DNA of 54,797 nucleotides, from assembly GCF_001718195.1 (NCBI RefSeq), contig NZ_MCNV01000041.1, forward strand, positions 1 through 54,797. The letters run 5' to 3'. Made by a program: the position numbers and the translations under genes. Below the pieces are notes generated by a model. That model saw only the letters and a program-made list of their open reading frames with translations. It was not told the origin of the DNA and ran no database searches. Position 1 is the stretch's first letter; each line of letters opens with the position of its first letter. Below, in pieces: positions 26,747 through 34,501 of this stretch. Source of the DNA: Paraburkholderia nodosa (GTDB taxonomy: Bacteria > Pseudomonadota > Gammaproteobacteria > Burkholderiales > Burkholderiaceae).

Positions 26747-28033
26747 ATGCAATCTGTTGCTACTGAAGGACGTGCTGTGCGCCAGGACAACCGGCCACTG
26801 AAGCGCCTTATCGTCGCGAGCAGCGTCGGCAACGCGCTCGAATGGTTCGACTTCGCAGCGTATGGCTTCTTCGCCGTCACGCTGTCGAAGCTCTTTTTCC
26901 CCGCGCATGACGAAACGGTGTCGCTGCTGCTGACCTTCGGCACGTTCGGGCTTTCGTATATTTTCCGTCCGCTCGGCGCGCTGGTTCTCGGACGCTATGC
27001 GGACCGGCACGGCCGCAAGGCGGGACTGCTCGCATCGCTTTGGCTCACCACGCTCGGCACGCTGATCTGTGCGCTGATTCCGACCTACGCAAGCATCGGC
27101 CTGGGCGCGCCCATTGGCCTCATGCTGGCGCGCGTGCTGATCTCCTTTTCGACAGGCGGCGAGTTCGGCAGCGGCACCGCGCTGATGATCGAACAGAAGT
27201 CCACACGAAAGTCTTTCCTTGGAAGTTGGCAGTTTTCGAGCCAGGGTATGGCCACAGTGCTTGCTTCGTTCGCGGGCCTCGCACTCAGCAGCCAGCTTTC
27301 GACGGATCAGATCGAAGCGTGGGGATGGCGCGTTCCGTTTGCTTTCGGCCTTTTGGTAGCGCCCGTCGGTCTCTATATTCGCCGTCACATTGACGACACG
27401 CTGCAGCCTTCAGCGGCGAAACATGCAGCGCCCATTCGAGATCTGCTCGTGAGTCACAAGGGGCGCGTCCTGCTTGCGGCAGGCATCATGGCGGTGTCCA
27501 CGGCGGCCAGTTATCTGATGATTCTCTTTATGCCGACGTATGCCGTGAAGCAGTTGCATCTGCCAGCGTCGACGGGTTTTGCGGCGACGGTGCTGACGGG
27601 CGCGATCCTGATGGTGTTAACGCCGTTCATGGGGCATCTCGCCGACAAATATGGACGCAGCCGGATGATGACGGTCTCCGCGATTCTCACGCTGCTGACC
27701 ATCTATCCCTGCTTCCGATGGCTACTGGCGGCGCCCTCTCTGTCAGTGCTGATGTCGATAATGATGCTGGCGGGCGTCTTGAAGGCAATCTACTTCGGTC
27801 CGCTCGCAGCGGTGCTGTCGTCGCTCTTTCCCGCCTCGCTGCGCAGCACGGGACTCGGCTTCAGCTATAACATCGGCGTCATGGTGTTTGGAGGATTCAC
27901 GCCGTGGCTCGTGACGGCCATGATCGGCTGGACGCACGATCCCGTATCGCCGAGCATCTATCTGATGGGCTGCGCCGTGCTCAGCCTCATATGCATCGGC
28001 ATCTATCATCGGTTCATCGTCAAACACATCTAG
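26747..28033 (+). CDS. MFS permease, metabolite:H+ symporter (MHS) type
   Basis: A 428-residue, 12-helix major-facilitator permease of the MHS (ProP/CitA/ShiA-like) group. It shows the signature start ASSVGNALEWFDFAAYGFFAV, the loop 2-3 motif GRYADRHGRKAGLL, FSTGGEFGSGTALMIEQ, and the second-half loop GHLADKYGRSRMM. It should import an organic acid or zwitterion with protons across the inner membrane. The start at 26747 is used; a GTG at 26777 with AAGGA upstream is an alternative that removes 10 residues. It lies between the M20 hydrolase (48-nt gap) and the kynureninase-like gene (19-nt gap), so it is very probably the uptake step for the island's substrate. Confidence 0.92.
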   Translation: MQSVATEGRAVRQDNRPLKRLIVASSVGNALEWFDFAAYGFFAVTLSKLFFPAHDETVSLLLTFGTFGLSYIFRPLGALVLGRYADRHGRKAGLLASLWLTTLGTLICALIPTYASIGLGAPIGLMLARVLISFSTGGEFGSGTALMIEQKSTRKSFLGSWQFSSQGMATVLASFAGLALSSQLSTDQIEAWGWRVPFAFGLLVAPVGLYIRRHIDDTLQPSAAKHAAPIRDLLVSHKGRVLLAAGIMAVSTAASYLMILFMPTYAVKQLHLPASTGFAATVLTGAILMVLTPFMGHLADKYGRSRMMTVSAILTLLTIYPCFRWLLAAPSLSVLMSIMMLAGVLKAIYFGPLAAVLSSLFPASLRSTGLGFSYNIGVMVFGGFTPWLVTAMIGWTHDPVSPSIYLMGCAVLSLICIGIYHRFIVKHI

Positions 28034-28052
28034 TTCGAAGCGAAGCGCTGAC

Positions 28053-29198
28053 ATGACTTTATTTTCTACCGCGCAGGACAGCGACTTCAGTGGCTGGATG
28101 ATGTACCACTCGGTTGGTGTATTCCCCGGCCAACGGGAGGCCGTGACGGCGGCGCTCGCACGCTTCACATCCGACTGGTATGCACCCGACGAACGACGCT
28201 GGAGCGTCGGGCTCGGTGCGCGTGACGCGCTGCTGTCGAACTGGGCGACGCTGATCGGCGCAGACGCCGCGCACGTATTCGGCGCGCAAAATGTCACCGA
28301 CGTCTTCGCACGTTTCATCGACGGTCTCGACGATGCGGCCTTGCGCGCACGCACGGTACTGATTGCCGCCGACTGTTTTCCGAGCCTGCACTTCCTGTTG
28401 AACGGTGTTGCGGCACGGCGCGGCTTCACGTTGAAAACGGTGCCGGTGCGCGCCGGTGAAGCCTACGTTCGCGACGAGGACTTCGTCGCGGCGTGGGATG
28501 CGCATGTTGGGCTCGCGCTGATCACGTGGGTATCGTCGCTGACGTCCAAACGCGTCGATCTGGCCGCGCTCGCTGCGCACGCGCGAACCACGGGCAGCAT
28601 TGTCGCGGTCGACATCACGCAGGGCGCGGGCATCCTGCCGTTCAATCTGCGTGAGATACCGTTCGATTTCGTCTGCGGCTCCACGCTCAAATGGCTGTGC
28701 GGCGCGCCGGGATCGGGTCTTGGGTATGTCGCGCCGCATCTGCTGACGTCCGCCGTCACACCTTGCGTGCGCGGCTGGTTCAGTCAGGCCGACCCGTTCA
28801 ACTGGAACCTCGATGCGTTTTCGTATGCGCCCGACGCACGCCGGTTCGACACGGGCACACCGTCGCTGCTGCCGTTCGTCGCATCGAAGCCGGGCTTCGA
28901 CTGGCTGCTTGCGCAGCCGCCGGGCAAGCTGCGCGCGCAGAACCTGTCGTTGTGCCATCAACTTGTCGAAATCACCGGCGGTCTCGGCTACGCGCTGTTG
29001 TCGCCACGCGACGATGCATCTCGCGGTGGCAGTGTCATGGTGCGGACGCCCGCACATCTGGATCCTCAGGAGGTCGTGGCGAAGCTCGCTTCGCAGCATA
29101 TCCTGGTCGACTCGCGCGGCCGCACGTTGCGGCTGTCGCCCGGTGCGTGCACGACGGTGGCGGGCATCGAACGTCTCGCTGCGCGGCTGCCGCGATGA
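28053..29198 (+). CDS. Kynureninase-like class V PLP enzyme
   Basis: A 381-residue PLP-dependent enzyme of the class V aminotransferase fold, closest in pattern to kynureninases but clearly distinct from the kynU at 19.9 kb. The PLP lysine is Lys213 in STLKWLCGAPGSGLGYV, a GAPGSG variant of the kynureninase GGPGSPA. The ring-binding Asp187 lies in AVDITQGAGI. The N-terminus is shortened, lacking the NSLG block and beginning WMMYHSVGVFPGQR. Position in the operon after M20 and MHS suggests beta-carbon cleavage of a substituted or non-standard kynurenine-type substrate. No internal stop or frameshift is seen. Alternatives are a cysteine desulfurase-like lyase or an aminotransferase. Confidence 0.75.
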   Translation: MTLFSTAQDSDFSGWMMYHSVGVFPGQREAVTAALARFTSDWYAPDERRWSVGLGARDALLSNWATLIGADAAHVFGAQNVTDVFARFIDGLDDAALRARTVLIAADCFPSLHFLLNGVAARRGFTLKTVPVRAGEAYVRDEDFVAAWDAHVGLALITWVSSLTSKRVDLAALAAHARTTGSIVAVDITQGAGILPFNLREIPFDFVCGSTLKWLCGAPGSGLGYVAPHLLTSAVTPCVRGWFSQADPFNWNLDAFSYAPDARRFDTGTPSLLPFVASKPGFDWLLAQPPGKLRAQNLSLCHQLVEITGGLGYALLSPRDDASRGGSVMVRTPAHLDPQEVVAKLASQHILVDSRGRTLRLSPGACTTVAGIERLAARLPR

Positions 29199-29338
29199 AA
29201 GCGAAAGCGCCGCATGTAGTGCGGTCAAATGCGCCGCGCGCAGAAGGCGTGTCGTGCGTCCTGACGGGGCCGCCCCGGATGCCAGTTGCTGCACCGCTGC
29301 ATTTGTGAAACCCCGCTCTTCAGCTCAGGATCATGATC

Positions 29339-30451
29339 ATGACCAGTCCATCGTTTCTTCCCGCTCCGCTGACCGGTATTCGCGGCTTTCTCGTCCCGAT
29401 GTCGTGTACCGATCTGGCCGCGACGACGCAGTTCTTTATCGAACGTCTCGGCTTCCGCATCGATGCCATTTTTCCCGCTGACAGTCCTCGCACGGCGATC
29501 CTGTCGGGCTGCAATATCAGGTTGCGCCTCGGTGTAGACCTCGTCGGCGGGGTGACGAAGCTCGACGTGCTGTGCGACGACGAGTTTCAACTCGGCGACG
29601 ATACGCGAACACTGACCGCGCCGAACGGCGTCGAGGTCAGGCTCGTCCCGGCCGAGCCTCGCATGAAGCAGCCTGTCAACAGACAGGAACTCGTGTTTTC
29701 TCGTGCGCAGGATGGGGCACCGTGGACCGTCGGTCGTGCGGGCCTGCGTTACCGCGACCTGCTGCCAAACCGGCACGGAGGTGCGTTTATCGCATCACAT
29801 ATTCGGATCCTCGGTGGCGGCCCCGTTCCCGATTACGTGCACTTCCACAAGATCCGTTTTCAGACGATTTTCTGCCGCAAGGGCTGGGTTCGGGTCGTCT
29901 ACGAGGGGCAAGGCGATCCGTTCATTCTGGAAGCGGGCGATTGCGTGCTTCAGCCGCCGGAGATCCGGCACCGCGTGCTGGAAAGTTCGGCCGGGGCAGA
30001 GGTGATCGAAATCGGTAGTCCGGCCGAACATATCACGATGGCCGACCACGATATGGCGCTTCCTTCGGCTGTCTATGATCCCGCCCACGATTTCAACGGT
30101 CAGCGCTTTGTTCGGCATGTCGCAAAGAACGGCACGTGGAGTCCGTGGAAATCGCCGGGTTTCGTCGTAACGGACACGGGTATCGGTGCGGCAACGAACG
30201 GCCTCGCGGGCGTGCGCGTGGTGCGCCCGCAAGGCGAGGGCAAGGCCGTTTCGCGCATGCACGATACGGAGTTCTGCTTTTTCTTCGTGCTCGCAGGAAC
30301 TCTCGATGTCGTGCAAGGCGACGACCAATGGCATCTTCGAGCAGACGACAGCATTGCGATCCCCGGCATGCTTCCCTATGCGTTCAAGCACTGCAGCGCC
30401 GATTTGGAACTGCTCGAAGTGACCTTGCCAGCCGACTTCTCACTCGCGTGA
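29339..30451 (+). CDS. VOC-bicupin fusion protein, candidate dioxygenase
   Basis: A 370-residue protein with three small-barrel modules in a row. Residues about 12-105 form one VOC/glyoxalase-type module (FLVPMSCTDLAATTQFFIERLGF to NGVEVRLVP). Residues about 150-215 form a cupin with metal-ligand-like His168 and His170 (VHFHKIRFQ) and His211 in the second motif (EIRHRV). Residues about 290-365 form a second, partly degenerate cupin (His308 and Glu311 in MHDTEF, Tyr instead of His in the second motif). The start at 29339 is preferred over 29333 because AGGA is then 8 nt upstream. It is the last intact gene of the M20-MHS-kynureninase-like operon. An iron-dependent ring-cleavage or oxidation role is plausible but not shown. 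Confidence 0.7.
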   Translation: MTSPSFLPAPLTGIRGFLVPMSCTDLAATTQFFIERLGFRIDAIFPADSPRTAILSGCNIRLRLGVDLVGGVTKLDVLCDDEFQLGDDTRTLTAPNGVEVRLVPAEPRMKQPVNRQELVFSRAQDGAPWTVGRAGLRYRDLLPNRHGGAFIASHIRILGGGPVPDYVHFHKIRFQTIFCRKGWVRVVYEGQGDPFILEAGDCVLQPPEIRHRVLESSAGAEVIEIGSPAEHITMADHDMALPSAVYDPAHDFNGQRFVRHVAKNGTWSPWKSPGFVVTDTGIGAATNGLAGVRVVRPQGEGKAVSRMHDTEFCFFFVLAGTLDVVQGDDQWHLRADDSIAIPGMLPYAFKHCSADLELLEVTLPADFSLA

Positions 30452-30496
30452 GCAGTCGCTCGTGTTCGAGCACGAGATCGTCGCCTTAGTTCGAGC

Positions 30497-30792
30497 GCGT
30501 GATTCCCGTCGCGCTCGATGTGACCGGGGGGGAGGGTGTGGCCACGCTGCGCGTTCCGCCCCGGGTCTCGCGTTGCCTGTCAACAATGTGCGCGCATGAA
30601 CCGCCTGCGGTCGTTTATCGCGGTGCAGAACACTGACGATGCGCGGGCCGAAATGGAAGTCAATTACTTCGGCGTTGCGACACCAAACGCTTTCACTGCG
30701 CCGCACGCGTTCATGACCGACATGCTCGCCGCGACGGTGTCCCCTTCGCGCACCTTGGCGTTATTGCGGAGCGTGCTCGATACGAGCGGCCG
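30497..30792 (+). pseudogene. Short-chain dehydrogenase (SDR) remnant
   Basis: Pieces of an SDR can be recognised in two frames: VIPVALDVTGGEGVA (the end of strand C and the D-V-T stretch), LALPVNNV resembling the NNAG strand, and DDARAEMEVNYFG (helix E to N-Y-F-G), followed by DMLAATVSPSRTLALLRSVLD, which resembles the C-terminal part. The GxxxGxG N-terminus and the YxxxK site are missing, so the gene was deleted at several places. It may have been a cis-diol dehydrogenase-like or unrelated partner of the ant genes; the remnant is too short to tell. Confidence 0.45.
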
Positions 30793-30794
30793 AC

Positions 30795-31344
30795 CGTCTC
30801 TGGCATCCGGACGGCGAGGAAGATGCCACCGTCATGCCGCGCCTCGTCGAGGTGTACGGCCAGCAGAATGCCGAGTGCATGATGCATCGGCTGCGCAACC
30901 TGAACGTCTATCCGAGCCTCTTTTTCATGGATCAGATCAGCTCTCAGTTGCGCATCGTACGTCCAGTCGCCTGGAACAAGACTGAAGTCATCAGCCAGTG
31001 CATCGGCATAAAAAGGCGAATCGGATCAGGATCGCGAAAACCGCATTCGTCAGTTCGAAGATTTTTTCAATGTCTCGGGAATGGGCACGCCCGACGATCT
31101 CGTGGAATTCCGTGAGCAGCAGCGGGGCTTCCAGGCGCGCCTCGAGCGCTGGAGCGACATCTCGCGCGGCTACCACAAGTGGGTGTCGGGTGAAACGGCG
31201 AATACGCGCTTGCTCGGCATTGCACCTGTGCTCTGCGGCACGGAGCTGACGCAGGAGGGGCTTTACGTCAATCAGCATGGCGCTTGGCAGGCATTTCTCA
31301 TGAGCGGCCTCGCACAACAATCGAACGTCGGGAAGGAGGCATGA
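30795..31344 (+). pseudogene. antA: Anthranilate 1,2-dioxygenase large subunit, C-terminal remnant
   Basis: Only about the last 40 per cent of the Rieske dioxygenase alpha subunit remains. The segment reads MPRLVEVYGQQNAECMMHRLRN, NVYPSLFFMDQISSQLRIV, WNKTEVISQCIGIK. One extra base in an A-run at about 31010-31014 then shifts the frame, and it continues with IRQFEDFFNVSGMGTPDD and ISRGYHKWVSGE to a TGA at 31342-31344. The Rieske centre and the iron site (D-x2-H-x4-H) are missing. The pattern fits AntA-type alpha subunits. Because the alpha subunit is catalytic, the oxygenase cannot work from this locus. Confidence 0.8.
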
Positions 31345-31347
31345 ATC

Positions 31348-31845
31348 ATGGCTGTCACGCAAACGCTGCAGCAATCGGTCGACCAATTTCTGTATCGCAA
31401 GGCCGAGCTTTGCGATGCGCAGAGTTGGGACGAGTACCTCGAGCTCTTCGACGAAAACAGCACATTTCACGTGCCTCAACGGGGCTCCGAGCACGTGTAC
31501 ACGACCGACCCGAAGCGCAGCATGTCGCTGATCTACTACGCGAACCGAACGTGGCTCGAGGACCGTGTGTTTCGGCTGCGCACTGGCAAGTCTGCGGCCT
31601 CCACGCCGCTGCCACGTACACTGCATCAGATCACCAACGTGCGTATCGCCGAATGTGAACACGGGGAACTGGAAGTGAAGGCCAACTGGGCGACCTTTTA
31701 CGCGCGGCACGGCGTGGCTGAACACTTCTTCGGGCGTGCTACCTACCAGCTGCAGCCTGCGGGCGGTAGCTGGAAGATCGCACGCAAGCACGTGCTGCTG
31801 CTGAACGACACGATCAACGCCGTGCTCGACTTCTATCATCTGTAG
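31348..31845 (+). CDS. antB: Anthranilate 1,2-dioxygenase small subunit
   Basis: A 165-residue beta subunit of a Rieske ring-hydroxylating dioxygenase (AntB/BenB type), with an AGGAGG ribosome-binding site 8 nt upstream of the ATG at 31348. Recognisable segments are FLYRKAELCDAQSWDEYLELF, MSLIYYANRTWLEDRVFRLR, GKSAASTPLPRTLHQITNV and WKIARKHVLLLNDTIN. In the intact enzyme it stabilises the alpha3beta3 complex that turns anthranilate into catechol with release of ammonia and CO2. The gene begins 3 nt after the antA stop and is followed 15 nt later by antC. It is intact while both neighbours are broken, so it is probably useless unless another AntA exists elsewhere in the genome. Confidence 0.88.
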   Translation: MAVTQTLQQSVDQFLYRKAELCDAQSWDEYLELFDENSTFHVPQRGSEHVYTTDPKRSMSLIYYANRTWLEDRVFRLRTGKSAASTPLPRTLHQITNVRIAECEHGELEVKANWATFYARHGVAEHFFGRATYQLQPAGGSWKIARKHVLLLNDTINAVLDFYHL

Positions 31846-31860
31846 GCGGGAGTGCGGACA

Positions 31861-32901
31861 ATGAGCCATAAGATCGCGTTCAGTTTTGCCGACTGCAAAA
31901 CTGTGTTCTTCGACGTCCGTTAAGGCGAAATCCTCCTCGACGCCGCCCTCCGCAGCGGCGTGAACATTCCGCTCGACTGCCGCGAAGGTGTGTGCGGGAC
32001 CTGCCAGGGACGCTGCGAGTCGGGCAGCTACACGCAGGATTATGTCGATGAAGAAGCACTGTCTCCCGACGATCTGGCTGCGCGTAAGATCTTGTCCTGT
32101 CAGACGCGCGTGCAGTCCGACGCCTCGTTCTACTTCGACTTCGATTCGAGCCTATGCGGCGCGGGGGGAAAGCGGTTGCTCACGGGCCAGGTTTCTGGCG
32201 TCAGGCAGGTATCCAAAACGACGGCGATCCTGGATCTGGACGCAGGCGCTCACGCGGGCCGCCTTGATTTTCTGCCGGGGCAGTACGCCCGCCTGAAGGT
32301 GCCGGGCACGGACGTGTGGCGTTCATATTCGTTCGCCAGCCGGCCCGGCGACGACAACCAGTTGCAATTCCTGATTCGTCTGCTGCCCGACGGCGCGATG
32401 AGCAACTACATGCGTGAGCGCTGCACGCCGGGGCAGACGATTGATTTCGAGGCGCCGCTCGGCACGTTCTATCTTCGGCAGGTGGAGCGGCCGCTCGTGA
32501 TGGTAGCAGGTGGAACTGGCCTGTCCGCATTTCTCGGTATGCTCGACGGTCTCGCTCACAAGGGTAATTGCGACCAGAAGGTGCATCTCTACTATGGTGT
32601 GACGAACGCGCGCGACCTGTGCGAACTCGATCGTTTGGCCTCTTACACGCAACGCATCGCAAACTTCGCGTGCGACATCGTGGTGACGAATCCTTCTGAC
32701 GGGTGGCAGGGAAGGACTGGCCTCATTCCGGAGCATTTCGACCGCGGGATGCTCGAATCAAACCCCTTCGACATGTACGTGTGCGGTCCGCCTCCGATGG
32801 TGGACGCCATCAGGGCATGGCTTGCGCGCGAAGGCGTAGGCGACCACCGCCTCTACTACGAGAAATTCGCGGATAGCAACGGCGCCCAGCAGGTCCCGTG
32901 A
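31861..32901 (+). pseudogene. antC: Anthranilate dioxygenase reductase with premature stop
   Basis: The conceptual 346-residue product is the AntC/BenC-type electron-transfer partner. It has a plant-type 2Fe-2S ferredoxin domain (MSHKIAFSFAD, then Cys40, Cys45 and Cys48 in DCREGVCGTC and Cys80 in LSCQTR), an FAD domain (WRSYSFASRPGD) and an NAD domain (MVAGGTGLSAFLGML, YVCGPPPMVDAI). Codon 21 is TAA (31921-31923), interrupting the first ferredoxin strands. Translation could restart at GTG 31960, keeping the cysteines but losing the first beta strands. I treat it as a pseudogene, possibly with residual function if restart works. It is followed by the antR-like regulator after 98 nt. Confidence 0.85.
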
Positions 32902-32999
32902 GGTCGCGGCGCAGCACCCATTCAGGGTCTTTTTGTATTCTTTTCCGCGCCCGGGGTGGTTTACTATCGAGTGACCATCAGCCCTCAGTGACACGCCAT

Positions 33000-33996
33000 G
33001 TACGCGCCTGCTCTCAACGACAGCCAAGGTATTGACGCGCTGCGTCACGACCTCGAAGGCGCGCAGGAATGGATGGCGTCGATCTGCGGACCGCATCGGT
33101 TGCAGGTACGGAGCCCGAAGAAACTGCAGTTCCACCATTCGGGCACGGTGTTGCGGTCGACGGCGAGCTCGTTGGGGTACGTGGAATACGGCACCGATGT
33201 CACCGTTTCCATACATAACGAGGCGCCGCTCAACTGCTATAGCGTGAGTCTGCCGCTTACCGGGCAGCAGGAACTGGCCGCGCATGGTCGTTTGTGGCTA
33301 TCGGACGAGGACAACGGCCTCGTGTTGTCGCCGCATGAGAGGCAGGACCTTACGATCATGGGAAACTGCCGGAAGATCATCGTTGCGATCCCGAGCCAGG
33401 CCCTGCGTCAGGTGCTTGAAGATCTTCTGCGACGGCCGGTTGGTGTCCCGTTGACGTTCGAGCCGCAGATGAATGCCGCCGACGGCGATCAGGCAGCCTG
33501 GTGGCGCATGGTCAAGTTTCTGCTGAACGAGATGGGCCACGCCGCGCCGTTGCTCAATCATGAGCAGATGGTCGGAAATTTAGAGGAAGCGTTGATCAAG
33601 GGGCTGTTGCTCTGTCAGTCGCACAACTACTCGCAGGCGCTCGCGGGGGCCATGGGCCCCTCATGTCCGCACTATCTGTTGCGAGCGAAGCAGTTCATCC
33701 ACGACAACGCCCGTGAGGACATTGCGCTCGAAGACATCGAGCGCGCGGCCGGTGTGTCGCGCTACAAGCTGTTTGGTGGCTTTCGGCAACACTTCGGGCA
33801 TGCGCCCATGGCATATCTGAAGTGGCATCGGCTCGAAGCAGTGCGGCGTGAGATTCTTTCCGACTGCTCCGAGCGTAACGTTTCTTCCATTGCGATGAGC
33901 TGGGGTTTTTCGCATCTCGGACGCTTTTCCAACGACTACAAGGCCCGTTTCGGCGAAACACCGTCGCAAACACTCAAGCGGGTGACAAGACGCTAA
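33000..33996 (+). CDS. antR: AraC/XylS-family regulator (AntR-like)
   Basis: A 332-residue AraC/XylS-type activator. An N-terminal cupin-like effector domain (about 20-200, LQFHHSGTVLRSTASSLGYVEYG) is followed by the double helix-turn-helix at about 222-330 (AKQFIHDNAREDIALEDIERAAGVSRYKLFGGFRQHFG, then VSSIAMSWGFSHLGRFSNDYKARFGETPSQTL). Direct linkage to antABC and the length fit AntR, which activates the ant genes in response to anthranilate. Unlike most known arrangements it is co-directional and downstream. A TACTAT at 32962-32967 may be the -10 of its own promoter. The gene is intact even though its presumed target operon is broken. Confidence 0.82.
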
Positions 33997-34273
33997 GTGA
34001 ATATTAATTGCGTGTAGATTGCCAACTATGATGACTGGGAGACAGTAGAGACGTCGCTCCGACGTATACAGCGCCGTGGGATGGGCGGTTGCCGAAGCAC
34101 GCCCGCAGCCTTGATGAGATCCGAGCACCCCGTCCTTAGCAAAATCGCGGCTTGCCACGAGTGGCAGCCGGCACGAAAAACAGGCTTCAGGATGCTGGTT
34201 CAACCTATTTCGTCATCACTTTGAGAAGCTTCGCAAACCTGGGTGGGGGCTCCTTACCGGCGGCTTTGGGAGG
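33997..34273. other. Intergenic, nothing recognised
   Basis: No coding pattern or strong structure is visible between the antR stop and the IS110 remnant. The right limit of the catabolic island falls here. Confidence 0.4.
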
Positions 34274-34385
34274 TTATGTTGCCGCGGTTCTCGTCATATA
34301 AGTCGCTTCGCTGCTGAGCAGTGCCTGGATGATCCGCGCGTTCCTGTTGGCCAGTGCGACCGCTGCTGCGCAGTTATGGCCCGCG
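34274..34385 (-). pseudogene. IS110-family transposase, C-terminal remnant
   Basis: The last about 35 residues of an IS110-type transposase are readable on the minus strand: GHNCAAAVALANRNARIIQALLSS, then YMTRTAAT and a stop at 34274-34276. The rest is gone. It lies in the opposite orientation to the IS110 stump at 17.6 kb. The two remnants sit on either side of the catabolic island, one the 5' and one the 3' end of an IS110 gene. Confidence 0.7.
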
Positions 34386-34456
34386 TCGAGCCATCAGCTC
34401 TTGAAGCCAGATGCATGACGACTGCGGATTCGGCCCTTCGAGAAACGTCCCAACGT

Positions 34457-34485
34457 GTGGCCGCTAACATGTGTTTAGCGGCCAC
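34457..34485 (-). terminator. Strong hairpin after the M20D gene
   Basis: GTGGCCGCTAA, loop CATGTGT, TTAGCGGCCAC is a perfect 11-bp stem located 17 nt beyond the stop of the minus-strand amidohydrolase. The expected run of Ts is weak, so it is terminator-like rather than a textbook intrinsic terminator. Confidence 0.55.
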
Positions 34486-34501
34486 CGCGCGTGGCGAGCT
34501 G

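Noticed and set aside
26132..27388. Long minus-strand open frame antisense to the M20 and MHS genes
   Set aside because: Composition is Arg/Glu/Ala-rich as expected of antisense in GC-rich DNA, and the plus-strand genes are clear.
30459..30476. Hairpin CTCGTG-TTCGAG-CACGAG after the bicupin gene as terminator
   Set aside because: Stem is only 6 bp with no T-tract; too weak to call.
34020..34270. Possible gene between antR and the IS110 remnant
   Set aside because: Open frames here are short, lack an RBS and show no conserved pattern.
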